Shown: one piece after another, positions 1 to 5,238 of the stretch | How positions within the stretch are numbered: the stretch's first letter is position 1 | How the letters are laid out: each line of letters opens with the position of its first letter | From: Gammaproteobacteria bacterium | GTDB taxonomy: Bacteria > Pseudomonadota > Gammaproteobacteria > Eutrophobiales > Eutrophobiaceae | Direction of reading: 5' to 3' | Assembly: GCA_015661095.1 (NCBI GenBank) | Contig: JACVQI010000149.1 | Coordinates: forward strand, 1 to 5,238 | DNA length: 5,238 nucleotides | Program-made: the position numbers and the translations under genes | Notes under the pieces: generated by a model | Told to the model about the DNA's origin: nothing | Database searches by the model: none | Seen by the model: the letters and a program-made list of their open reading frames with translations, nothing else

Positions 1-25
1 TAAAAATGTATACTGGGTTGTACAG

Positions 26-55
26 AACACGATAAATATAGTCTTTTTTCGTGTT
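26..55. other. AT-rich stem-loop near the left edge
   Basis: AACACGA (26-32) pairs with TCGTGTT (49-55), with three further A-T pairs possible inside after a mismatch. The loop holds a run of T on the plus strand. Nothing in 1-88 reads as a gene, and its partner gene, if any, lies outside the window. Confidence 0.25.
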
Positions 56-93
56 TAATATGCTTCCATATCTGCTCTTGATTACATGCTAGT

Positions 94-109
94 AAGTTGC
101 TTGCAACTT
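94..109. other. Short palindrome downstream of the MetE-like gene
   Basis: AAGTTGC (94-100) and GCAACTT (103-109) form a near-continuous palindrome of 7 bp arms. In the direction of the upstream gene no T-run follows, so it is a weak terminator candidate. It could also be a small operator-like dyad. Confidence 0.3.
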
Positions 110-115
110 TAATTC

Positions 116-141
116 CTCTGTGTCCTCCGTGCCTATGTGTT
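116..141 (+). repeat. Heptad-triplet repeat, copy downstream of the MetE-like gene
   Basis: Units CTCTGTG (116-122), CTCCGTG (125-131) and CTATGTG (133-139) have linkers of 2 and 1 nt, the same spacing as the copy at 1405-1430 in inverse orientation. It begins 3 nt beyond the stop codon of the MetE-like gene. Two of the three units have one mismatch to CTCTGTG, so this copy has drifted slightly. Confidence 0.7.
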
Positions 142-144
142 TGA

Positions 145-1377
145 TCATTTTTTCCAGAGCCGCTGGCTGGCCAGGGCCGCGCCTTGTACCAGGGCGGAAA
201 GTTTGGCCCACTGGATGCTCGGATGCACCCGTTGTATGAATGCGCCCTGAGCAAAACCGCAATCTGTGCCGGCCAGGATATTCTCGCGGCCGATCAGGTT
301 GGCCATCCGCAGCAGCCGTTCGGCAATCAGTTCGGGATGCTCGACCGTATTGGTGGCATGTGTAATAACACCGGGGATCAGCTTCTTGCCGTCCGGCAGT
401 TTCACCTCCTTCCATAATTGCCATTCGTGTTCATGGCGGGGATTGGCCTGCTCGATGGCATAGGCGCCGGCCTTGACCTGCAGGACGAAATCGACGATCT
501 CGGCCAAGGGTGGGTCGAACATGTGCGGACCATGCCAACTGCCCCAGCAGACATGGTAGCGGATACGGTCTTCTGGCAGCCCTTGCAGGGCATGGTTCAG
601 GGCGTCGATCCGGACCTGGGCCCAGCGCCGGTATTCCGCCACCGTGCCGCCCCGCGACATGATGGTATCGTATTCATGGGCGAGCACGGCATCGTCCACC
701 TGCAGGTAGAATCCGGCCTCGATAATCGCCCGGTATTCATGGCGCTGGGCATCGGCGATGGCGAACACCAGTTCCTCGTCGGTTTTATAATATTCGTTCT
801 CCAGCCATATAACGCTGGCCGGCGCCACCACCGGTAAAAAAGCGCCATTGACATTCACCCCGGCCATGGCCGCCCGCAGGTTGTCGAGATCAGTTTTCAA
901 CAGCGCATCCTTGTAAGTGATGGGACCGGTACAGATCCAGGATTCCCGCAAGGGTTTACTTTGGGCGTCTGGCGGCGCGCTGTCGCGGCGGCGCATAAAG
1001 CGACCGGAAGCGCCGGTATACATGATGCGACGGTAGCGCTTCGCGATTTCCGCATCGTGTTCGGCATAGAACTCTGGAAAGTGCATCCGGTCTCGGCTGG
1101 GCGGCAACAGATGATCGTTGAACCGCGATAACAATTCAAAACCGGTGAGCCGCTCGAACAGGTAGGAGATCCAGTTGATCTTGCTCATCTCACCGTCACT
1201 GATAATATCGATGCCCACCTCCGCCTGCTGGTGGACGGCATCAGCGACGGACTTGCGCACGCAGGCGTTGTAATCGGCGTCGGTGACGGTTTCACCAATG
1301 TCCATGGCATTCAGCAAGTCGAGTAGTTCTTTCGGGCGGACCAGACTGCCAACATGAGTAGTAAGAATTCTGTTCAT
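145..1377 (-). CDS. Stand-alone MetE C-terminal-like zinc methyl/alkyltransferase (cobalamin-independent methionine synthase superfamily)
   Basis: A 410-residue cytoplasmic protein corresponding to the catalytic C-terminal barrel of MetE without the N-terminal half (full MetE is about 750 residues). Family zinc ligands are all visible: His275 and Cys277 in HVCWGSWHGPH, Glu309 in AYAIEQANPRHE, and Cys373 in AGTDCGF. TTHVGS (6-11) at the N-terminus and ISDGEMSK (59-66) are further family signatures. The ATG at 1375-1377 is the natural start because TTHVGS sits close to the N-terminus in this family. Known members move a methyl group to homocysteine or open epoxides with coenzyme M; others are uncharacterised. 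Without the N-terminal domain and beside alcohol and SDR dehydrogenases, a catabolic thiol alkylation or demethylation role is as likely as methionine synthesis (inference). It is bracketed by inverted heptad repeats, and a 245-bp gap separates it from the genes upstream, so it may be transcribed separately. Confidence 0.9.
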   Translation of the reverse strand: MNRILTTHVGSLVRPKELLDLLNAMDIGETVTDADYNACVRKSVADAVHQQAEVGIDIISDGEMSKINWISYLFERLTGFELLSRFNDHLLPPSRDRMHFPEFYAEHDAEIAKRYRRIMYTGASGRFMRRRDSAPPDAQSKPLRESWICTGPITYKDALLKTDLDNLRAAMAGVNVNGAFLPVVAPASVIWLENEYYKTDEELVFAIADAQRHEYRAIIEAGFYLQVDDAVLAHEYDTIMSRGGTVAEYRRWAQVRIDALNHALQGLPEDRIRYHVCWGSWHGPHMFDPPLAEIVDFVLQVKAGAYAIEQANPRHEHEWQLWKEVKLPDGKKLIPGVITHATNTVEHPELIAERLLRMANLIGRENILAGTDCGFAQGAFIQRVHPSIQWAKLSALVQGAALASQRLWKK

Positions 1378-1404
1378 AATTTTTCGTTAATTATTTAAAT
1401 ATTC

Positions 1405-1430
1405 AACACAGAGGCACAGAGAACACAGAG
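1405..1430 (-). repeat. Heptad-triplet repeat, copy upstream of the MetE-like gene
   Basis: Three perfect CACAGAG units at 1407-1413, 1415-1421 and 1424-1430 are spaced by 1 and 2 nt (7-1-7-2-7). The reverse complement matches 116-141 at 23 of 26 positions. It lies 27 nt upstream of the MetE-like start codon, within its likely leader, so it could also affect expression. Confidence 0.75.
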
Positions 1431-1467
1431 AAAATAATAAAATGATAATTTTTTCATCAGTTGGAAA

Positions 1468-1484
1468 TTCAGGAATACCCTGAA
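1468..1484. other. Small inverted repeat, possible weak terminator
   Basis: TTCAGG (1468-1473) and CCTGAA (1479-1484) form a perfect 6-bp stem with a 5-nt loop. Read on the minus strand it is followed only by TTT, so terminator activity for the NTF2-like transcript would be weak. It may be chance in AT-rich sequence. Confidence 0.3.
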
Positions 1485-1548
1485 GTAATCTAATTTTCAA
1501 TTTGAATTATTAACCTTCTTTTGCCCGTCATTAAATTTAAGATCTTTA

Positions 1549-1610
1549 CTCTGTGTCCTGGTCCCTAACTACATAAACATACGTCCATGTATAATATCTG
1601 TGTCTCTGTG
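1549..1610 (+). repeat. Degraded or interrupted copy of the CTCTGTG heptad repeat
   Basis: CTCTGTG with linker TC lies at 1549-1557. ATCTGTG-T-CTCTGTG lies at 1596-1610, 12 nt beyond the NTF2-like stop codon. The parts correspond to unit 1 and to units 2-3 of the complete copies, separated by 38 bp (1558-1595). This may be one repeat split by an insertion, or two decayed repeats. Its orientation is the same as the copy at 116-141 and opposite to the copy at 1405-1430. Confidence 0.5.
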
Positions 1611-1622
1611 TTTTTATTTATT

Positions 1623-2324
1623 TTACTTGGCGGGGGGCTTTAACCATTTCCCCGTCACCGGATTCGGATAATGGAATGGCACGATAGTATTATCCGGCCA
1701 GAGGCGCGGTGGTACCGTGAGTTGATCCGGCCCTTTGGGGTCGGCTGGATAGGTCTTCGTATATGGCTTGACCATCAGGGTCCCGCCGGCCGGTGTGTGC
1801 GCCCAGCCATGCTCGTAAAGGGCCTGCCAGGAAACATTATAGTTGAATACCTTGAATTTCCAGATGCCGTCCTCCTTGGTGTAGATATTTTCATAGACGC
1901 CGGCCTCCCAGAACTGTGCCGGGATGTTCGGCGGCGCATCGGTCTTGCTGGCGTGCACCCCACCTTGCATGAAAGTGCGGAATCGCCCCTGGGCAGTCAT
2001 GCGATCCGCCGCGACATCAACGATGTCCTGACCCAGCAGATGTTCGAACAGCATGCCGTGGACCGGACCATTCAAGCCGGTGGTACCGCCGTAAAGCCGC
2101 CGTGCGCCGGCCTTGCCGCGGAATAGACCGCCCATGAAGTAAATCTCACAGTTGTCCGAAAACAGATCGACAATTTCGCCGAACAGGCATTTGTCCATAT
2201 AGTAGCCATATTTGAAATGCAGGGTTCTGACCGAATGGATGTCCTTGAGCATGCCCAGTTCGCCGGATAATTCCTCCACCTTGCGCTCCAGGGATTGTAT
2301 GCGCTCCTCTGCCGTCATGGTCAT
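1623..2324 (-). CDS. SnoaL/NTF2-like family protein
   Basis: A 233-residue protein. The start is the ATG at 2322-2324, preceded by GGGGAA at good spacing; a second Met two codons on is also possible. The open frame reaches back to 2543, but that part overlaps the SDR and reads as low-quality, Cys/Met/Trp-rich sequence, so I reject it. Residues 4-30 (AEERIQSLERKVEEL...) look like an amphipathic helix or short coiled coil. The cone-fold domain follows: YGYYMDK (39-45), VDLFSDNCEIYF (52-63), and the late strands DGIWKFKVFNYNVSW (152-166). This pattern is typical of SnoaL-like proteins, a fold that includes dehydratases, isomerases, hydrolases and non-enzymatic binders. The tail to residue 233 is Pro-rich (YPADPKGPD, PPRLWPD) and extends beyond a minimal domain of about 130-150 residues. 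Catalytic function cannot be assigned; position after an SDR suggests a step in the same pathway. Confidence 0.88.
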   Translation of the reverse strand: MTMTAEERIQSLERKVEELSGELGMLKDIHSVRTLHFKYGYYMDKCLFGEIVDLFSDNCEIYFMGGLFRGKAGARRLYGGTTGLNGPVHGMLFEHLLGQDIVDVAADRMTAQGRFRTFMQGGVHASKTDAPPNIPAQFWEAGVYENIYTKEDGIWKFKVFNYNVSWQALYEHGWAHTPAGGTLMVKPYTKTYPADPKGPDQLTVPPRLWPDNTIVPFHYPNPVTGKWLKPPAK

Positions 2325-2325
2325 G

Positions 2326-2340
2326 ACCGGTTCCCCGGAT
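2326..2340 (-). promoter_or_regulatory. Ribosome binding site of the NTF2-like gene
   Basis: Reading the minus strand, ATCCGGGGAACCGGT stands just before the ATG at 2324. The GGGGAA core is about 7 nt from the start codon. This decides the start against the longer open frame. It is the clearest Shine-Dalgarno-like site in the window. Confidence 0.55.
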
Positions 2341-2379
2341 GGGTAAAGCCTGCGCTGGCGATTGGTAGTGTGAGCATTG

Positions 2380-3210
2380 TTAATGATCGGACGGGATGAT
2401 GGTGATGTCATCGGTTTCCAACTGCAGCAACAAGTCATCCAGATCATCATCGAGCACCAGGTACTTGCCCGAGAGCATGTCATAGCGGCCTGATGCCAGA
2501 TCGACACAGCGTTGCTGGCAGCGCGCCAGATCCGCGCCGGCATCCAATTCCTGCTTGCGCGCCGACAGCCGCTTCACCATATCCGGCAGCCAACGTTGCG
2601 CATCAGGCGAAGCGATGGTCTGTTCCGCCAACGCGGTGATCACGAAGCCCGGGTCAATAGCAAAGACGCTGATCCCCTGATCGCGGGTCTCGGCGGCCAG
2701 CAGTTCGGTCAGGCGGATCTGCGCAGCCTTGCCGACACAATAGGCGGACAGGTAGGGCGCAACGACTTTGCCGCCGATGGCTGAGATATTAATGATGCGG
2801 CCCGTCCCCTGCTCCAGCATCGACGGCAGCACGGCGCTGATATATAAAAATGGGGCGCGGATATGAACTTCCTGCGCCGCCCACCAGCGATCCGGATCGA
2901 CCACCCCTATCGGTCCGAAAGGATCGGGAACGCCGGCGTTGTTCACCAGCAAGGTTACCTTGCCAAATTGCTTCTCGGTCGCCGCCACGACCTGTTCGAC
3001 ATCCTTGCGCCTGGCCACATCCCCGCTAACAGCCAGCGCCCGCCCGCCCTGTTCCTCGATCATGCGCACGGTATCTTCAAGCTGGGTGGTGGTTCGGGAT
3101 GTGACGGTGACGGCCGCGCCTTCCGCGGCAAAACGCTGCGCGATGGCCCGACCAAAACCGCGGCCGCCGCCGGTGACGATTGCAACCTGCCCTTTCAGTT
3201 CTCCAGACAT
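2380..3210 (-). CDS. Short-chain dehydrogenase/reductase (SDR), NAD(P)-dependent
   Basis: Cytoplasmic oxidoreductase of 276 residues, usual length for classical SDRs or slightly longer. Visible motifs: TGGGRGFG (13-20) for the dinucleotide, Ser38-Arg39 after strand beta-2 (suggests NADP(H), inference), Asp64, NNAG (90-93), and YCVGK (Tyr157, Lys161). The PGFV segment (187-190) follows beta-6. The C-terminus contains LASGRYDMLSGKY followed by an acidic DDDLDDL tail, common in SDRs of catabolic clusters. Odd: by alignment to FabG-type enzymes, the catalytic Asn position is His116 and the catalytic Ser position (13 before Tyr) is Ala144, with Ser143 just before it. The ATG at 3208-3210 gives the normal N-terminus; only a weak GAG lies upstream as ribosome site. 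It lies 72 bp after the PQQ dehydrogenase and 55 bp before the NTF2-like gene, consistent with one operon. Substrate unknown. Confidence 0.93.
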   Translation of the reverse strand: MSGELKGQVAIVTGGGRGFGRAIAQRFAAEGAAVTVTSRTTTQLEDTVRMIEEQGGRALAVSGDVARRKDVEQVVAATEKQFGKVTLLVNNAGVPDPFGPIGVVDPDRWWAAQEVHIRAPFLYISAVLPSMLEQGTGRIINISAIGGKVVAPYLSAYCVGKAAQIRLTELLAAETRDQGISVFAIDPGFVITALAEQTIASPDAQRWLPDMVKRLSARKQELDAGADLARCQQRCVDLASGRYDMLSGKYLVLDDDLDDLLLQLETDDITIIPSDH

Positions 3211-3255
3211 CTGTACGCTCGAGTTTGTGTTATCAATCCAAGTTTTGCCTGCTAC

Positions 3256-3276
3256 GCATTGGTTGTCAACCAGTGC
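3256..3276 (-). other. Intergenic stem-loop after the PQQ dehydrogenase gene
   Basis: GCATTGGTT (3256-3264) and AACCAGTGC (3268-3276) form a nine-position inverted repeat around a 3-nt loop. In the minus-strand RNA there is one C-A mismatch, leaving 3 + 5 paired bases. It begins 6 nt past the dehydrogenase stop codon. No T-run follows in the direction of transcription, so it is not a standard intrinsic terminator. It may be an mRNA-end stabiliser or partial terminator that lowers expression of the downstream SDR gene. Confidence 0.45.
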
Positions 3277-3282
3277 AGGTGG

Positions 3283-5238
3283 TTAATCCCCGAGTTTGAC
3301 ATAGGTATCATGTGCGCGCTTGATGATATAGGCGTGAATAGCCTCTACTTGCTGATCGTTAAAAACATTCGCAAAGCTGCCCATACCGATGTCTTGCATA
3401 ATCCCGCCCAGTACAATGTCCTTGAAGGCCGCATGAGTCGCAGGCTGCATATAACGCAGGTCTTTGACCGAACCCCCGGAAATCACATCGAAGCCGTGAC
3501 AACTGCCGCATACCGGGCCGTACAGTCTGGCGCCCAGCGCCACAGTCTCACCCGAGGCGGTCAAGGGCGGCGGTTCCGGCATGGGCTCCGGCGCGGCTGG
3601 CGGTGGCAGGCTGGCCTGGCCACCGAGTTTAAATACCAGGATGCGGCTGTCGGTATGATGAATTTCACCCATACCTCCACCCATCATGTTGACGGCTCCC
3701 GCCCAACCCGCGGCGATGGCGATATATTGCTCGCCCGCGACTGCATAGGTCATCGGTCCGGCCACAGCGCCGGTCTGGATCGGCAGCTCCCAGAGAAGTT
3801 TGCCGCTGTCCGCGGCGGCAATGACCAGACGGCCATCGGCATGTCCCTGGATCAACAGGTTGCCGGCGGTCGTCAGGACACCGCCGTTCCAGCCGCGCCC
3901 GCCATCAATACGCCAGACTGAGCGCGCTTTGACCGGGTCCCAGGCCAGGAGGTAGCCCTTGCCGTTCATCAACCGCTCACTGGCCTCAGGTGGCGCAGGC
4001 GCCCAGGGATTCTGGGCGTGATTCATGAGTCCCTGCTGATAGCGATAATCGGCGAGCCGGCTGTATACCCACCACATCTCGTGCGCCGGGATATACACCA
4101 GGCCGGTTAGCGGACTGTACGACATCGGTTGCCAGTCATGGGCGCCGTGCGGTCCCGGCGTAACCAGCCTGGCCTCTTCGGTGTACAGGTTCTCTTCAAT
4201 CTCAACCGGCCGGCCGCTGGCCATATCGACGTGACTGGCCCAATTGATCGGGACGATCTTTTCCGCCGACAGCAATTCGCCGGTTGCGCGATCGAGCACA
4301 TAAAAGAAACCATTCTTCGGCGCCTGCATCAGGACCTTACGCATGGCGCCGCCAATCTCCAGATCCGCCAGGATCATCGGCTGGGTGGCGGTAAAGTCCC
4401 AGTTCTCACCCGGGGTGGTCTGGTAATGCCAGACATAAGCGCCGGTATCGGCGTTCACCGCGATGATGGAAGACAGAAACAGGTTGTCACCGCCGCCGGG
4501 GCTGCGGATCTCCCGCACCCACGGTGTGCCGTTGCCGGTGCCGATATAGAGCAAATTTAATTCCGGGTCATAGGCAAATGAATCCCAGGCGGTACCGCCA
4601 CCGCCCGCCAACCACCACTCACCGTTCCAGGTTTTTGCGGCCATGGCCATGGCGTCCGATTCAAAGCCCAGGGCCGGATTGCCGGGCACGGTATAAAAAC
4701 GCCAGACCTGTGCCCCGGTCTCGGCATCATAAGCGGTAACATAGCCACGCACGCCGAACTCCGCCCCGCCGTTACCGATGATCACCTTGCCGTTGATAAT
4801 GCGCGGCGCCCCAGTGATGGTATAGGGCTGCGCCGGATCGGTGGTTTGCACTTCCCACACCGGTTTGCCGGTAACCGCATCGACAGCGAGCAACCGTCCA
4901 TCCAATAGTCCGGTATAGATCCGGCCTTTCCAGACGGCCGGGCCGCGATTAACCGCCCCACAGCAACCAAAGCGCGCCACGGTTTTGTCGATATGCGGAT
5001 CATAGCGCCAGAGTACATTCCCACTGACCGCATCCAGGGCCAGGATTTCGTTCCACAAACCCGTGGTGTACATGATGCCGTCCACTACCAGGGGAATGGC
5101 CTCGATGCCCTTGCGCCCCGGCAGATCAAGATACCAGGCCAGTCCCAGTTGCTGGACATTGACTGCATTGATAGAAGCCAGTGGACTGTAATGCTCTTCA
5201 CTGTAGGTACGGCCGTGGCTCAACCAGTTCTGCGGTTC
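3283..5238 (-). CDS. PQQ-dependent quinohaemoprotein alcohol dehydrogenase with C-terminal cytochrome c domain (5' end cut by window)
   Basis: Periplasmic oxidation of an alcohol with pyrroloquinoline quinone, electrons leaving through a fused haem c (type II family). The reading frame is open to the right edge: it begins EPQNWLSHGRTY, the usual start of the mature propeller domain, so the true start and signal peptide lie outside. Numbering from the first visible residue (651 visible): adjacent Cys92-Cys93 (the vicinal disulphide of the family), Glu160 in GGAEFGVRGY and Asn236 in IGTGNG as calcium/PQQ ligands, Trp218 in GTAWDSFAYD under the PQQ ring, and catalytic Asp251 in GGGDNLFLSS. Repeated TGxxxW blade motifs are present. 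A proline-rich linker (about 545-558) leads to the cytochrome domain with CGSCH (Cys577, Cys580, His581) and probable haem ligand Met619 in GMGSF. The family is known; substrate is not readable. TTG at 5221-5223 is an internal Leu codon, not the start. Confidence 0.95.
   Translation of the reverse strand, partial: EPQNWLSHGRTYSEEHYSPLASINAVNVQQLGLAWYLDLPGRKGIEAIPLVVDGIMYTTGLWNEILALDAVSGNVLWRYDPHIDKTVARFGCCGAVNRGPAVWKGRIYTGLLDGRLLAVDAVTGKPVWEVQTTDPAQPYTITGAPRIINGKVIIGNGGAEFGVRGYVTAYDAETGAQVWRFYTVPGNPALGFESDAMAMAAKTWNGEWWLAGGGGTAWDSFAYDPELNLLYIGTGNGTPWVREIRSPGGGDNLFLSSIIAVNADTGAYVWHYQTTPGENWDFTATQPMILADLEIGGAMRKVLMQAPKNGFFYVLDRATGELLSAEKIVPINWASHVDMASGRPVEIEENLYTEEARLVTPGPHGAHDWQPMSYSPLTGLVYIPAHEMWWVYSRLADYRYQQGLMNHAQNPWAPAPPEASERLMNGKGYLLAWDPVKARSVWRIDGGRGWNGGVLTTAGNLLIQGHADGRLVIAAADSGKLLWELPIQTGAVAGPMTYAVAGEQYIAIAAGWAGAVNMMGGGMGEIHHTDSRILVFKLGGQASLPPPAAPEPMPEPPPLTASGETVALGARLYGPVCGSCHGFDVISGGSVKDLRYMQPATHAAFKDIVLGGIMQDIGMGSFANVFNDQQVEAIHAYIIKRAHDTYVKLGD

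Larger units (their letters stand above)
1378..1622. other. AT-rich 245-bp gap carrying heptad repeats
   Basis: This is the largest gap in the window and much richer in A/T than the genes on both sides. It holds three CACAGAG units at 1407-1430, a broken opposite-facing copy at 1549-1610, and a small inverted repeat at 1468-1484. I see no convincing promoter for the MetE-like gene. The best minus-strand candidate, TTGAAA (1495-1500) 17 nt from TATTCC (1472-1477), matches the -10 consensus poorly. The start codon at 1377 has only a weak A-rich leader without a clear Shine-Dalgarno site. No open frame here looks like a gene. Confidence 0.7.

Noticed and set aside
418..837. Plus-strand open frame antisense to the MetE-like gene
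   Set aside because: The opposite strand carries the complete zinc-ligand signature; this frame shows no domain and results from codon bias.
1590..1595. Perfect plus-strand TATAAT
   Set aside because: No -35 element at suitable distance and no plus-strand gene follows; expected by chance in AT-rich DNA and partly overlaps the repeat region.
1405..1610. CRISPR array
   Set aside because: The repeated units are only 7 nt with 1-2 nt linkers, copies differ in orientation, and no spacers of regular length or cas genes are present.
2325..2543. N-terminal extension of the NTF2-like open frame into the SDR gene
   Set aside because: It overlaps the SDR coding end in another frame, has unusual Cys/Met/Trp-rich composition, and a good ribosome site with ATG exists at 2324.
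2863..3921. Long plus-strand open frame of 352 codons
   Set aside because: It lies antisense across the SDR and PQQ dehydrogenase genes, both with clear family motifs, and its translation shows no recognisable domain; it is a shadow frame.
5221..5223. TTG as the start codon of the PQQ dehydrogenase
   Set aside because: The frame continues upstream with EPQNW, part of the conserved mature N-terminus, and a periplasmic enzyme needs a signal peptide further upstream.

Overview
The window reads as a leftward (minus-strand) cluster from a Gram-negative bacterium, most likely a proteobacterium. The reasons are a periplasmic-type PQQ/haem c alcohol dehydrogenase, moderately GC-rich coding DNA, and short AT-rich gaps. 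I cannot name the genus. In transcription order (right to left) there are four genes: (1) a PQQ-dependent quinohaemoprotein alcohol dehydrogenase, cut by the right window edge; (2) a classical short-chain dehydrogenase/reductase (SDR); (3) a SnoaL/NTF2-like protein with a helical N-terminus; (4) a stand-alone protein of the zinc-dependent, cobalamin-independent methionine synthase (MetE C-terminal) superfamily.

Layout: 3283-5238 is the dehydrogenase, ending in a fused cytochrome c domain. A 72-bp gap with a 9-position stem-loop follows. The SDR is 2380-3210, then a 55-bp gap, then the NTF2-like gene at 1623-2324. Next comes a 245-bp AT-rich gap (1378-1622) carrying short heptad repeats, then the MetE-like gene at 145-1377. 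Positions 1-144 are AT-rich non-coding DNA with another copy of the repeat directly after the stop codon.

How the genes may work together (inference): the PQQ enzyme would oxidise an alcohol in the periplasm and pass electrons through its haem. The SDR would act on a hydroxyl/carbonyl compound in the cytoplasm. The NTF2-like protein could be an isomerase, hydratase or dehydratase-type enzyme. The MetE-like protein could move a methyl or alkyl group to or from a thiol. Together these suggest a small catabolic pathway for an unknown alcohol, ether or methylated compound. No substrate can be read from the sequence.

The two most notable points are the repeat and the SDR active site. Inverted copies of a CACAGAG heptad triplet, with identical 7-1-7-2-7 spacing, bracket the MetE-like gene. 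The SDR keeps Tyr and Lys but appears to have His and Ala where the catalytic Asn and Ser normally stand.
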